The notes: a model not told the origin generated them from the sequence alone. A stretch of DNA of 64,000 nt from Cryptomeria japonica (GCF_030272615.1 NC_081408.1:768763336-768827335); one strand, 5' to 3'; positions 10,540-22,031 are shown, numbered from the stretch's first letter. A program made the numbers and translations.

Positions 10540-11560
10540 AGACTAGATTAAAGCAATGGAAGAGGAGCTAGACCAGATAGAGAAGAATGCAACATGGTCT
10601 TTGGTGCCCAGACCTGAACATAAAAATGTCATTGGTACCAAAAGGGTCTTCAGGAATAAGCTGAATGAAGAAGGCTCAGTTGTAATAAACAAGGCTAGGC
10701 TTGTACGTAAGGGATACGCTCATGAGGAGGGAGAAGACTATGGAGAAACCTTTTCTCCTGTGGCTAGACTAGAAGGTGTTCATATGCTACTTGCATTTGC
10801 ATCATTTAAGGGATTTAAGGTTTATTAGATGGATGTGAAGTCTACTTTTCTGAATGGAATCATAGAAGAGGAAGTATATATAGAGAAACCAAAAGGGTTT
10901 GCCTTATCTAAAGATAGTGATATGTTGTGCAGATTACACAAAGCCCTGTATGGACTAAAATAGGCACCTAGGGCATGGTATGAAAGATTACACTCTCATC
11001 TTGTGAAGATTGGATTTTAGAGAACAAGTGAAGATAGCAACATCTACTTGAAATCAGAAGGTGATCAAATTTTGATCTGTGAAGTGTTTGTGGATGACAT
11101 AATATTTGGAGGAGATGATAAAATGAGTCATGCATTTGCAGATGAAATGAAGAAAGAGTTTGAGATGTCTTTGATTGGAGAGATAAAGTTCTTCATTGGT
11201 TTACAAATTTAGCAAATGAAAGAGGGTATCTTTATTACCCAGTCCAAGTATGTCAAAGAGGTATTGAAGACTTTTGGCATGGAGGAAAGCAAACCGGTTG
11301 GTACACTGATGGTGACTAGCTATAAACTGACTAAGGGAGATGATTCAGCACTAGTGAATGAGAAGGAGTGCCGGTCAATGATCAGTAAGTTGCACTATGT
11401 GGTGCACAACAGACTAGATATTGCTCATATAGTAGGCATACTAGCTCATTTTCAGAAATGTCCAAGAGAATCCCACTTGGTAGCTATCAAAAGGATTCTT
11501 AGATATCTGAAAGGAATAGTTGATTATGGATTGTGGTATTCATATAATGGTGACTATAAT
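10540..11560 (+). pseudogene. Copia reverse transcriptase
   Basis: Copia RT beginning AMEEELDQIEKNATWSLV and continuing through NVIGTKRVFRNKL, the finger motif KARLVRKGYAHEEGEDY, FSPVARLEGV, the first-Asp region MDVKSTFLNG, the LYGLK-APRAWYERLHSHL block, and the catalytic box VFVDDIIFGG (about 11090-11110). Both Asp residues of the catalytic box are intact. In-frame TAG codons interrupt at about 10826, 10961, 11018 and 11210, each where relatives carry Gln. No frameshift is needed through this domain, so the decay is mostly by point mutation. It lies between integrase and RNase H as in all copia elements. Confidence 0.9.
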
Positions 11561-12040
11561 CTCAAAGTATATACTGATGCCGATTGGGAAGGTAATGTGG
11601 ACAATCGAAAGAGCACAACTAGTGGAGCATTCTTTCTCAATGCAAGATTAGTATCATGGACAAGTAAGAAGCAAAGTCGTACTTCTCAATCTACAGCTGA
11701 AGCAGAATATGTGGCAGCATTTATGAATTGCACTCAAGCAATTTGGATGAAGCATGTATTGGAAGGTTTCAAGGTACCTATATTTGAACCAGTGAATATA
11801 TTTTGTGATAACACAAGTGCAATAAATATTTCCAAGACTCTGGTATTTCATGCTAGATCTAAGCACATTGAGCTTAACTATCACTTCTTGAGAGAGAAAG
11901 TTCAAAATAAGGAGGTTGTACTACAACATGTTTCCAGTAAGGAGCAGCTAGCAAATATATTCACTAAGCCCTTACCAAAGACTACATTTACCTATTTGAG
12001 AGGTGAACTAGGAGTTCTGCCCCTCCATGAAGTCAACTAA
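11561..12040 (+). pseudogene. Copia RNase H
   Basis: The RNase H domain follows RT without a break: KVYTDADWEGNVDNRKSTTS carries the first catalytic Asp, QSTAEAEYVAAF the Glu, and IFCDNTSAINI the next Asp. It ends in the conserved SKHIELNYHFLREKV, KEQLANIFTKPLP and a stop at 12040. This last domain (from 11216, 274 residues with the end of RT) is the longest uninterrupted frame of the element and looks intact. In active elements it degrades the RNA strand of the cDNA hybrid. Confidence 0.9.
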
Positions 12041-12305
12041 AGTTGTGTGTTCCACATCAGTCAAGTACTATAGTGACAAATCTTTTAGGATTGATGTGTT
12101 GAAGGATGCTACTCCATAGGGGAGCAACATAGTAGATAATGGAAGCTTGTGCATCCACTTTGGCATTATTGTAAAAGGGGGAGAAGATATATGATGTATG
12201 GGGAGAATATATCTGATGTATGGGGACAAGATATCTAATGATGAAGATACACTGGTCTATGATGATTACAGTTGCAATGCTACACTGAGTATTGCCATCA
12301 ATGCC

Positions 12306-12317
12306 AAAGGGGGAGAT
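12306..12317 (+). other. Polypurine tract of copia element
   Basis: AAAGGGGGAGAT immediately before the 3' LTR; plus-strand primer site. Confidence 0.85.
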
Positions 12318-13743
12318 TGTTGGATATCATTGGCATATGATGAACCAGCATGTTGATATGATGATAATGTATATTGTCATTGATGTCAATAAGTTTAAGA
12401 GGACTGATATGAAGAAGTATGAAGAGATGCAGTGAACCGGTGTCAGGGTTTCACTAAGTGTGACTACCGGTTGGTAACCTCAGCTCTAGGGTTATCAGTT
12501 TGGTGATCCAGCTTGTGCGATGCAACCGATGATACTCTATGATGAGTTAGCTAAGAGATGTGAATGCGATCGAGGTGCCACGTCAACTTTGTGCACGTGA
12601 AGGATTTCCTTCAGGATCTTGCATGAGAAGATCGATCGCATTTCAAGTCTACCTCGAGAATGATCATTCTTCTTAGTAGTATGAGAAGAGAGTGTGATGG
12701 TTTACTGATTCCCATGTATGGTGATGAATGAATGATGTAGATTTTCTTGTGATCTGTTTGAAATTGTAATACTCTATGCAATGTGTTTGGATGGTCAGGA
12801 TTGGACCGCCTGTGTTGTAAACCTAAGATGCTTAGGGTTTAGGGTTTATGTTATAGACCTAACTGTCGTCTATAAGGTTGATGATGTTTGTTATTGTAAA
12901 GTTGTTGGAAAATGTTCTATGTGTGTATCCGAGTGATGAGATACTTGCCAGACCAATGAGTGGAGAACTGCAGCTCATGTGATTGCAGAGTAGAGGAACT
13001 GAAAAGGATCTGCCTTGGCATGTAGTGTTGTTATCATATCAGAGTTTTACCTATTGTCTTCTAATCATTTCAACAGTTGGAAAATCCCTTTACCGAGTAG
13101 CTTTAACAGTCTTATTGTAAAACCTGTAACCAGCTGACTCAAGATCATTGAGTTCTTCAAATCCTCTAGCGAGGTAACCTTTAACATGGTTTCAACCTTT
13201 AACAAGGTATATAGCCATCCCTTAACTGGGTGATCTCTAACAGGATCGGTTCCTAATAGAACCTTATTGTAAAGTATTTAACCGGACTTGGCTCCTAACA
13301 GGGCAAGCTTCAAAAGAGTTCAAAACAAGCTTGTGGGTATTCATTCCCGCCATGGTTTTTCCCATTTGGGTTTCCACATGAAAAATCTGTGTGTTATGTG
13401 TTATGCATTTTTCATGTGATGTTTATGAATTATTTGGTTGAAAGATTATGCACGTAGAGTTAATAGGTTATGGTATTACTAGTACACCACATGCATATGT
13501 TTATGGGTGAAGTTGATATCAAGTATTGCTTGTATTTGAATTGTTCAGACTTCTTAGTTTATGGTGTCTAATGTCTTACTGTGTTTAACTAGTATTGTCA
13601 TGGTTAAGTTCAGTAATGGTGACAACCAGTTGGTATTGCTTTAACTAGATAAGTTGTAAAGAAAGTTTTTTTTGTCTGCACTGATTCACCCCCCCCCCCT
13701 CTTAGTACCAATTGGGGTATCTCTTGTTCATCATTATTCATCA
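12318..13743 (+). repeat. 3' LTR of copia element
   Basis: 1426 bp; same ends as the 5' LTR, with scattered substitutions and small indels (for example an extra 'ttcaaccttt' block near 13190 and a longer C-run near 13690). Followed by CATAT, the right half of the imperfect target duplication. Confidence 0.92.
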
Positions 13744-14257
13744 CATATAAGGGGTCATAGGACATTATATGATCCCTTAACACACCATAGGACCTATAAT
13801 GCCACCAAATAGTGTCCTAAGGGGTCATAGAACACCATGTGACCCTTTAGGACACCATATAGTGTTGTTATGGGTCGTATGGTGTCCTGAGGGGTCATGC
13901 GACATCTTATAACCCCTTAGGACACCATATGGTGTCGTTATGGGTTGTATGGAGTCTTAAGGGGTCATATGATGTCCTAAGGGGTCATAGGACACCATAT
14001 GACCTCTTAGGAAACAATATGACCTCTAATGACACCTAAGGGATCATATGGTGTCCTAAGGGGTCATAGAACACCATATGACCCTTTAGGACACCATACG
14101 ACCCATAACGACACCATATGGAGTCCTAAGGTGTCATATGGTGTCCTAAGGGATCAAAGAACACCATATGACTCCTTAGGACACCATATGACCCATAACA
14201 ACACCTAAGGGGTCATAAGATGCCATATGACCCCTTATTACACCATACAACCCATAA
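13744..14257. repeat. 20-bp-word array, part 2
   Basis: Continuation of the array interrupted at 6465. Words such as CCTAAGGGGTCATA and its complement alternate in both orientations, so long hairpins are possible. No convincing coding potential. Confidence 0.9.
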
Positions 14258-14424
14258 CGATTATTCAACCAATACATCCACATGATCCAAAGAAACCAAT
14301 ACGTTCATCTTCTTCAAACATTCTACTTTATATCCTATCTTCTTTAAAAAAAACAAAAAACCGACCCCCTTGTCAATATTCTTATCAACTCATCTATATG
14401 CAAATAAAAAGAAGATATATTGGG

Positions 14425-14529
14425 GAGAGAGAAAGAGAGAGAGAGGGTATGGAGGAAGGGAGAAGGGGAGAGAGGAAGAGGGAGTGAGAGAGAGAGAGAG
14501 GGGGAGAGGGGGAGAGAGGGAGAGGGAGG

Positions 14530-14569
<40 letters not shown>

Positions 14570-14620
14570 AAGAGAGGCACCTTGTACGTGCTTGAGAGGG
14601 GGAGAGAGGGAGACAATACA
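14425..14620 (+). repeat. GA-rich low-complexity tract
   Basis: Nearly pure purine stretch of GAGA and GGGAGA units, pyrimidine-rich on the other strand. The reading frames across it on both strands are composition artefacts. Confidence 0.95.
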
Positions 14621-14624
14621 CATA

Positions 14625-14770
14625 CATACACACATATGTGTGTATATATACTTAATATATTATATATTATTATATACATATATATATATATAAATATTAT
14701 ATATTATATATTTTTATATTATATATAAATTATATATTATATGTATATACACATTTTATATATACAATAT
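14625..14770. repeat. TA-rich low-complexity tract
   Basis: TATATA and ATTATATA repeats directly after the GA tract. No gene. Confidence 0.9.
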
Positions 14771-14802
14771 CATACTATACACACTCCCAAAATTTAAACA
14801 TA

Positions 14803-14935
14803 AAAAGTGCGTACGCGCTATTTATAGTAAAAATAGCACGTATGCGCTTTTTATAGTTAAGATAGAGCGTACGCGCTTCTTACACCATAAGTACCCCATA
14901 CGTGCTTTTTATATCATAGGTACCCTGTACACACT
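14803..14935 (+). repeat. Short tandem repeat with GCGTACGCGC cores
   Basis: About four degenerate units of 35-40 bp, each with a near-palindromic core (GCGTACGCGC, CACGTATGCGC, GCGTACGCGC, CATACGTGC) followed by a 'tttttatag'-like spacer. A comparable short tandem lies at 53585-53710. Confidence 0.65.
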
Positions 14936-15939
14936 TTTGACTGTGTAGGCTTGGAAATAAGTCTGGATGACAAAGCTACGGTTTGGAATTTTGATTTCCC
15001 TCCATTTCCCTCCTTTTTGATGTGTTTTATTTTATCAACTTGGTTTCTCAACTTTGTCATCATCAGGTTTAAACTTCATCAAGTGGGTATTTTTAAAATT
15101 GCCACCATATTTTCACCCATCCTCTGAGCTTTCTAACCATATAATTTTTTTTTAAATTTGAACAATAATAACATTATTATTGAATTTCTTTTACCAGTGT
15201 CTCCATAGTTCTCACAGACATACATGCACCATTTTTTTAATAACTTTTGATATACCTATCCAAATTTTAAAAACTTTATATATTATTGTAGTACACTTGA
15301 TTATTTACAATATAAAAAAAAAATTGTATTTTCAATTTTTTTAGTGCAACTTATGCTTCATGCACGGACAGATACCTAATTTTCAGGATGTGCTCAATTG
15401 GAAAAATCATAAAAAAAAATAATCAACAAAAAATACACATCTTATAGTGCTCACTCTTAACTATCTTTCTGCCAAAGGATTTGTCAAAATACTAAATCTA
15501 ACTATGACTTTTTTGATGCGCACGTTAGACACTATGTTATGTTTTTCGTGTGTGAATGATTTGACCCCCTTAATCTTATCCAAATTTGAAAAATTTTAGT
15601 AGTTTGGAAACTAGATTCAGAGTACTACAATATTTGTTCTTTGATTATCTTCATATCTTGAGTGGATGACTTTCAAATGTCGCCTCCGAGTTCAGGTTCA
15701 CCATATTTCAGAAAAAAAAAGAAGTGTTCACTTATACCCCCCTTTTTGACCACCATCTTTGTGCACTTACCCATTAATATTTTAGTATATATTGAGTTGG
15801 GTGGACTAAACTCTTGGTTCCCATAAAATTTATAAAAAATATTCTAATATTTATTTAGACTTATTCATCCACATTATCTAATTCATGTATAGCTTTTTTG
15901 TTTCCTTTTTTTTGTAAAAACAAATTAAGTTTATCATAC
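14936..15939. other. AT-rich spacer with a 25-mer shared with 53.7 kb
   Basis: No gene seen. At 15748-15772 there is a 25-base segment (GACCACCATCTTTGTGCACT plus five bases) that recurs exactly at 53726-53750. Confidence 0.6.
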
Positions 15940-17110
15940 TGTATACACATAAAAATGGCTATGAGCAATTAAATAAATATTTAATATTTATTTAATAATT
16001 ATTCTTCTATTAAATAGTTAATTTGAAAAGATTAATTTATTTAATTCATTTCGCGTCCTTCTATTAATTAATTTAATTGAAACATTTTATTAATTAATTA
16101 GTTATATTCTTTTCTTCTAATCAATTATTTAAATATCTAATGTTTAATTATTCCTCTATCTACTATCCTATAGTCATATTAATTAAATAATTTATTAATT
16201 CTTTAATCCCTTTTCCAACTCACCTCTCATTCTCCACATCATTTCTTCTTTGCCAACTCATCCATCGTGTGGCTAAATTAATTCAAGAAAATAAAATAAA
16301 ATAAAATCATTTATTAGCCACTTATCTCCAACTTCCAAAATAAATGAAATATTGTGTATGTACACATATTTCCTAACCTTCGTCTATATTCTCTCCAACA
16401 TCCCTATATCTTAGGAAGACTTGAGTCCACTTGTCCTCTCATTCCTACATCTTCTCCAACTATCCTATATCATTTCAAGTCTTTAACTTAGTCAAGGTGA
16501 GATGAGTGACACTTGTCTTCTCCTTCCCCCTTTTCCTCCATCCTGTAGGTGTAGGAGGAACATCTTCCACCTTTCTCTCTCACATCTCAACCTCTTTCTC
16601 ATGGCCATCCAATTTCCAAGATTCAATCAGGAGTGTTGATCTCTGGCACCTAATCTCATGCACTCAAAAGTCTATAAAATGAGGCCTCCTAAGCCATTTT
16701 TGAAACTAATAGCTAATCTTATAGTCATTCTAGGAGTCTTTATCTTGCATTCTTGAGTTTGATTTTTTGAAGCAATTATCAATCTTAGAATTTTTATCAT
16801 AGCTTAATATCATGTTAGCTTAAATAATTTGCATATGCATATCATAGTATCAGTTAACTAGTAGTCCATTCTTCATATGCCATCTTGGAAGCTACCGGTG
16901 CTTGTCTGAGAGAAAAATCATTTGCAACCAAGAATTGTGGAGTTAGGACACGATGAGGTGTAAATCATGAAAGGTATAATATTGTTTACTTTGTTTATTT
17001 CATGTTACTTCATTGGTTGAAGCTAAATTTTCCCATAGCTTTATTTTATGTTGTATGATGGACTAACAAGTTTTAGGATGCTTCTTTGGAGTTCAACTTT
17101 AGCCTCAACA
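15940..17110 (+). mobile_element. 5' LTR of gypsy element C
   Basis: Begins TGTATACACATAAAA, a diverged form of the TGTAGACACCTAAAA opening of the other gypsy LTRs in the window. It ends ...CCTCAACA directly before a primer-site-like block. Length is 1171 bp, with a TATA box in the right place. The AT-rich first third and CT-rich middle match the composition of LTR A, LTR D and the LTR at 43530. No matching 3' LTR was found in the window. Confidence 0.7.
16673..16679 (+). promoter_or_regulatory. TATA box in LTR C
   Basis: TATAAAA in the context TCTATAAAATGAGGCC, about two thirds of the way into the LTR, as expected for the element's pol II promoter. Confidence 0.55.
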
Positions 17111-17113
17111 TTT

Positions 17114-17132
17114 CTAGCGCCCACCGTGGGGC
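17114..17132 (+). other. Primer binding site-like block, element C
   Basis: CTAGCGCCCACCGTGGGGC begins three bases after the LTR end. Tat-like gypsy elements commonly carry TGGCGCCCACCGTGGGGC here; this copy has TAG for TGG. Confidence 0.6.
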
Positions 17133-19190
17133 TCAGGGATCGCACTTATCTTTCTAATATCATATCTTATTCTTGAAGAACTAGTTTAACACTTTTGTAA
17201 ATTAGTTTCACGCATCTATGAAATTCAACAACGCTTTTGTTAGATAGGTTAGTGCTTTTGTTGCTTAGATTAACGCCTATGTTAAATAAAACAACGCTTT
17301 TGGACATGAATTTACACAATCAAGCAATAGGCTAGCTCTTTCATCGCACAGGTTAGTGCTTTTTCCTTTTATGTTAGTGCTTTTGCTTGTTAGGATAACG
17401 CTTTTGCTATTTTAGCGCTTCTGTCTTGCCAGTGGTGAAATTTGAATTTTTACAATCTCAAAGCTAACAATCTTTGCAGGTTCGAATGTCCAAGACTTAA
17501 AATTTTGCAAACTACTGACATTTGTGTGTGTGTAGGGTTATTTTGAAAAAAATTTCATGCATTTCCTCACAACTAGTTAATTAGGAGTATTATGGAAAGT
17601 AAAACATCATATCTTGCTCATCTAGCTTAACTATGAGGATAATCAACATCATGCAACTTGCATTTGAGTGTCTTCTTTAAAGTAGTTGCACATAGATGTT
17701 AGAAGGCTTAAAATAAACCTTTGTCTTCCGTTCTTATTGAAGTAGTAGGTGAGTATGCTCTCTCCCTCATACAGTGATCAAAAAACTAGACCTACTTTCT
17801 TTGTGTAACCTTTAGAGGACCTGCCTTCCCGAGCTACCTTGAGGGGGCCCATGAAAGGGGAACCACCTAAGTGGAAATGGGCTAATACTGAGTCCTTTCA
17901 ATCCACTCTAAATAAATCTATGTTTTTGATGAAATTCATAGACAATATGTGCTAATTAGTTCATACCGATGTTGTGTTTCCCCATAAACCCTATGGAGCG
18001 TAACCTCTATAGGCTATGAACCTTTTGTATTTACAGAGTGTAAAGTGTCGCATGTATGGCCACATGATCGGAAGCCTTTACTAAAAACCACTTGTACTAG
18101 TTTTCCAAAATCCTTCTAATTGTTGGTACAGGAGGTCGAACCTCTAAAGCGGCTCACACACATACGGTTCCTAGTAGAGATATGAATTTTTCCATGGGGA
18201 GTTTTCATGAAAATTGGTGCTTGGCTTCCCCAGAGAAGTTAGTGCCGAGGGCGGAGTCTGTGGGGTCAAGCATCTAAATATCTACTTTAAATAGCATAGC
18301 CTCAGGGGAAACCCCATGTGAGATTCAACAGTTATCGTCTCGGTCTGCCATAGGATTTGTGCTTGCTTGTGTACTTTGCTTTTCAAACATTGTGTCTGCA
18401 AAACATTCTCAAAATGGTCAAAAAAAAAACTAAAAAATCATCATTATGAAATGACTTAAAAATCCAACAACTTACTGGAAAAATTGAAAAATCTTCCTAT
18501 CACAGTCAAAACAACACTTTTGCTGTATAAGACACGGCTTTTGTTGCACATAAAAACGCTTTTAATCAACAATGCAGCACTTTTATTCCCTAGCATCACA
18601 CTTTTGACCTTTAAAACAGCGCTTTTGGACCTGAAACTGCACTTTTGCAACCAAGTTTAGCGCATTTGTAATGCAAAACAGCGCTTTTAGCACACAAAAT
18701 AGTGCATTCGTGATATAGGTTAGCGCTTTTGACAAATAGGTTAGTGCAAATGCTATATCGCATGTGAAACAAAGGCTACTTCCGCTCATCACAACAAAAT
18801 TTCAATATCATTTTCAGATACCCTTTTTCGAGTAGATTTGTCCTCAATTATCATAGGTCTTTAAATTGGTCAGATAATCAGGTTGTCAATCAAATAGGCT
18901 ATTTCCAAAGGTTTCATAAGCATAAAATTCTTGGAATAGATGTCACTGGAGATTCAATTTTCTTATGAGGGGATGGGTTATTGCTAGATTAGTGATTCAA
19001 ACATCTTAAGTGCAAAATTCAACATCATTATCAGTTTCTCATTAGGATATATCAAATCCTTTATCACGGATCATATCAACTTTTGTTCATTATCTTGGAT
19101 ATATCGTTCCTATTTTGAACCTGGGTTATATCAAAATCAAAATTGCACTCACATTGGAATTAAACAAACTTGTAAACCATCATATGCTTA
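17133..19190 (+). other. Leader of gypsy element C with two fields of a GCGCTTTTG-like motif
   Basis: Long untranslated leader. At 17180-17430 and again at 18490-18750 a short word of the form (A/T)A(G)CGCTTTTG or TAGTGCTTTTG recurs about every 20-30 bases (roughly 8 and 11 copies). Between the fields, 17740-18380 matches the leader of element B (45670-46310), including a shared block ending in 'gtggggtcaagcat'. No convincing gene. Confidence 0.65.
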
Positions 19191-19191
19191 T

Positions 19192-20035
19192 ATGACTTTT
19201 AAATATTGCCTTAAGAAAAGAAAACCCAGTTATAAGGCTACTCTGAAGAGGATAATATTTTTGTATATCAATCACAAAATGTTAAAACATAGGACATTCC
19301 TACACCGTTTTCATCGCTATTTATGTGGTTACGAAAAAAAATTTGATGGAGAACTTTTGCAAAGACATGCTTTTCAACAAAGAGATGCTTTATCACAACG
19401 CACTAATAACAATGGTAAAATAAACAAACCTTATCTTCCTAAACCAATAATCACTTATTGAGTTGCATTTAGAAGGTCAAAACTTGAGAAGTTTTCCAAA
19501 TCAATCACATGCCAGTTTGGACTAGAGCTCAACACGTGCAGTTCTGAAGACAACAAAAAACAAATGGAAGATGAAAATCTAATGTTTCATCAATTTGGGT
19601 ACACCGATGTGGATGAAGAAGTAGTCAATAATACCATTAGGGACCTTGAACAAGATGATAAATTTGACAAACTAATGGAAAAGTTATTGGAGAAACAAAA
19701 GGAGAAGTACATCATAATGTTGGCCAATTCAGGAGCTAAATTGAAACAAGATGCAGGAACAAGTAACAATCAAAACACTGATGGTCTCAATAATGAGGAT
19801 GTAAACCGGGAAAATCATGAGGAAACAAGACAATATAGAACAAGAAGAGATCATGATGATGAAAGAAACCAAGGTAAAGCAAGAAGAGAGCATGGTGAAA
19901 GAAGAACTTATGAGGATGCAAGGAGCCGTGTTGATAATCCTTTATTAAATCTTTCTCAACAAATACAAACCTTGCAACAACAAATACATGATATGTAGAA
20001 TGGAACGAGTTATAACAAATTTCTCTACCCTTAAC
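19192..20035 (+). pseudogene. N-terminal gag fragment of gypsy element C
   Basis: The 144-residue frame at 19564-19998 starts MEDENLMFHQFGYTDVDEE. It is highly charged, with an Arg/Glu-rich centre (RTRRDHDDERNQGKARREHG), and ends LSQQIQTLQQQIHDM followed by a TAG and NGTSYNKF. That glutamine-rich heptad-like ending, just before the missing CPYPFD block, is usual for the N-terminal part of Tat-like Gag proteins. Homology then stops: the next bases belong to unrelated sequence read on the other strand. A preceding 89-residue frame (19192-19461) is basic and unrecognised. The fragment follows LTR and leader in the correct order. Confidence 0.5.
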
Positions 20036-20039
20036 TAAA

Positions 20040-20600
20040 ACTTTGGTTTTCAAATTCCTTACTGCAGTTTTAGCTGCTGGAGGATTGCCCCTGATTTGAA
20101 CTGCAGAACTATCAATCCAAAGATCATCTTCTCCATCATCTTGAATATCATAAATGAGAAATACTAGAACTTATGTATTAGATTCAACATCTTGCCATAT
20201 TTTTTCTCAATTCAAGTTTTCTCCTACTACTTGAATAGCTATATTATTCATGGATTCTAGACCCCAAAACATTACTCTCACTGGAAGAGTAAAAGGATTT
20301 GAATCCTCTGCAGGAATTGTCCTTATATTTTCGCTCTGTTCAGAATTGAGATTTGAGAATTGGGAAAGATATCTGCCCACAAACAAACAAGTTATAAAGA
20401 TAGAAACACCATTAGTGAAATACTCTATAAATGAAATCCTTATGTGCAGTTCTTTTCTGTAAGCCTTAGAAGCTCTATTTCTAAGAATATTTGCAGGCAC
20501 TTTTTGTTGAAGCTGCTCCAATAGGTTGGGAACTCCTATTCCAATTCATAATCTCGTGACTTCTTTGAGTTCATCTATATATACTCTAAAATAATCACTA
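20040..20600 (-). pseudogene. Unrecognised coding-like debris, possibly from a host gene
   Basis: On the minus strand a 104-residue frame (20207-20521) is followed, after two stops, by FLIYDIQDDGEDDLWIDSSA and GNPPAAKTAVRNL. The last block resembles the PPA(A/S)K-V-L stretch that precedes the RING finger in CIP8/RING1-type plant E3 ligases, but no RING Cys/His array follows because the sequence runs into the gypsy gag. I cannot assign a function. It may be a pseudogene piece or captured exon. Confidence 0.25.
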
Positions 20601-20699
20601 AATTTAATTGATAGAGGTTCCATGCATCTACATTCACCAAAGGAAGTCACATTTGCTTTCACACTTGGGGAACTTCAATTGCTCTATTTTATTCATAGG

Positions 20700-21675
20700 C
20701 AATCACTGAATTAGGTTAGGATGAAAGAGAAACCATGCAAATTTTCAATACCCACTTGTCTTAAAATCAAAAGGACTTCATATATATTTATATCCGATTT
20801 GCATGGTTCAAATATTTGTAGGAACACTACAACCTTTGGGAAAAGTCATGTACTTTTATATATAATAGTCTTCTATAGTGGCTATCATATTTATTGTGCA
20901 TCTCTATATACATCAAATGCAAGAGACTGTAATCTCAACACTCAACTTCTAGAGTAGCTCAGTTATCTGCAGTTGCAATTGCATTTGTACTAGTATCATT
21001 ATAAATATGTTTAATATGGCTTAGCATAAATGTGTTCCATGTTCTGTTTTTTCATGGTCTTTGTTTCTATTCTTTGATTGCGTCTTTAACAAATACATTT
21101 GTTTTGTGATTTGTCTTCAATAAATTATAAATTGACAGTGCCAATTTGATGTGAATGATCTTAGCTTGTGTCCATGTCTGCTACAACCAATCACCGAATT
21201 AGGTTAGGATGAAAGAGAAACCATACAATTTTTCAATACCCACTTGTCTTAAAATCAAAAAGACTTCATATATATTTATATCTGATTTACATGGTTCAAA
21301 TATTCGTAAGAACACTACAACCTTTGGGATAAGTCATGTAATTTTATATCTAATAGTCTTCTATAGTGGCTATTACATTTATTGTGCATCTCTGTGTACA
21401 TCAAATGCAAGAGACTGCAATCTCAACACTCAACTTCTAGAGTAGATCAGTTATCTATAGTTGCAATTGCATTTCTAATGGCATCATTATAAATATGTTT
21501 AATATGGCTTAGCATAAGTGTGTTCCACGTTCTATTTTTTTATGGTCTCTATTTCTGTTCTTTGATTGTGTCTTCAACAAATACATTTGTTTTGTGACTT
21601 GTCTTCAATAAATTATAAATTGACAATGCCAATTTGTTGTGAATGTGCTTAACTTGTGTCCATGTCTGCTACAAC
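20700..21675 (+). repeat. 488-bp direct tandem duplication
   Basis: Two adjacent copies, 20700-21187 and 21188-21675, both opening CAATCAC(T/C)GAATTAGG and both ending GTCCATGTCTGCTACAAC. They are nearly identical, with scattered substitutions. Each contains the same-placed 78-codon frame (20721-20957 and 21209-21445, MKEKP(C/Y)(K/N)FSIPTCLKIK) with no frame break between them. I do not recognise the frame; it may be chance. Confidence 0.9.
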
Positions 21676-22031
21676 AAATCTTGCAACCATATATGTAGAT
21701 AAATAAATCTTCCAAAAACATGACCAACCATAGTTCTGATAAATAAATGCACCATCCCTCATTTTTAGGGTTGCAGGCTATAGTCTATGTAGTTTATCAT
21801 TATATTTTTGACCAAATAGATGTAATGATTGAAGCTTATCTATTGGTTTCAACGATGAACATTCTCAGAGCTCCCCTAGTCTGGTTGGTACCCTACGCTC
21901 CTCCTCCTTCCCCTCCTAAGTATAAAGCCCAAGATGAAAATTCGAATTTGGTTCTTGTTTTCTCACCAAACTAGCCTTAATGCATCCTCTATAACTAGCT
22001 TCATGAAAAGGTGGAGGAAACTTATAAGGAT

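Larger units (their letters stand above)
6466..13743 (+). mobile_element. Full-length Ty1/copia retrotransposon inserted in the array
   Basis: A complete but decayed plus-strand Ty1/copia element of 7278 bp. LTRs at 6466-7869 and 12318-13743 both begin TGTTGGATATC and end ATTCATCA. They flank a tRNA-iMet primer site, a gag-protease-integrase-RT-RNase H reading frame in copia order, and a polypurine tract. The 5-bp flanks are CATCT on the left and CATAT on the right, a target-site duplication with one mismatch, and array sequence lies on both sides. RT motifs (NVIGTKRVFRNKL, ARLEGVHMLLAFASF) resemble the SIRE/TAR side of copia; that subgroup call is tentative. Numerous stops and one or more frameshifts make it non-autonomous today. 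Confidence 0.95.

Noticed and set aside
7941-12040. Programmed amber readthrough in the copia polyprotein
   Set aside because: Ten or so TAGs scattered over all domains, plus a frameshift and altered catalytic residues, fit decay rather than recoding.
14227-14728. Several overlapping open frames on both strands
   Set aside because: They lie in GA/CT and TA simple repeats and translate to R/E/G or S/L/P runs; composition artefact.
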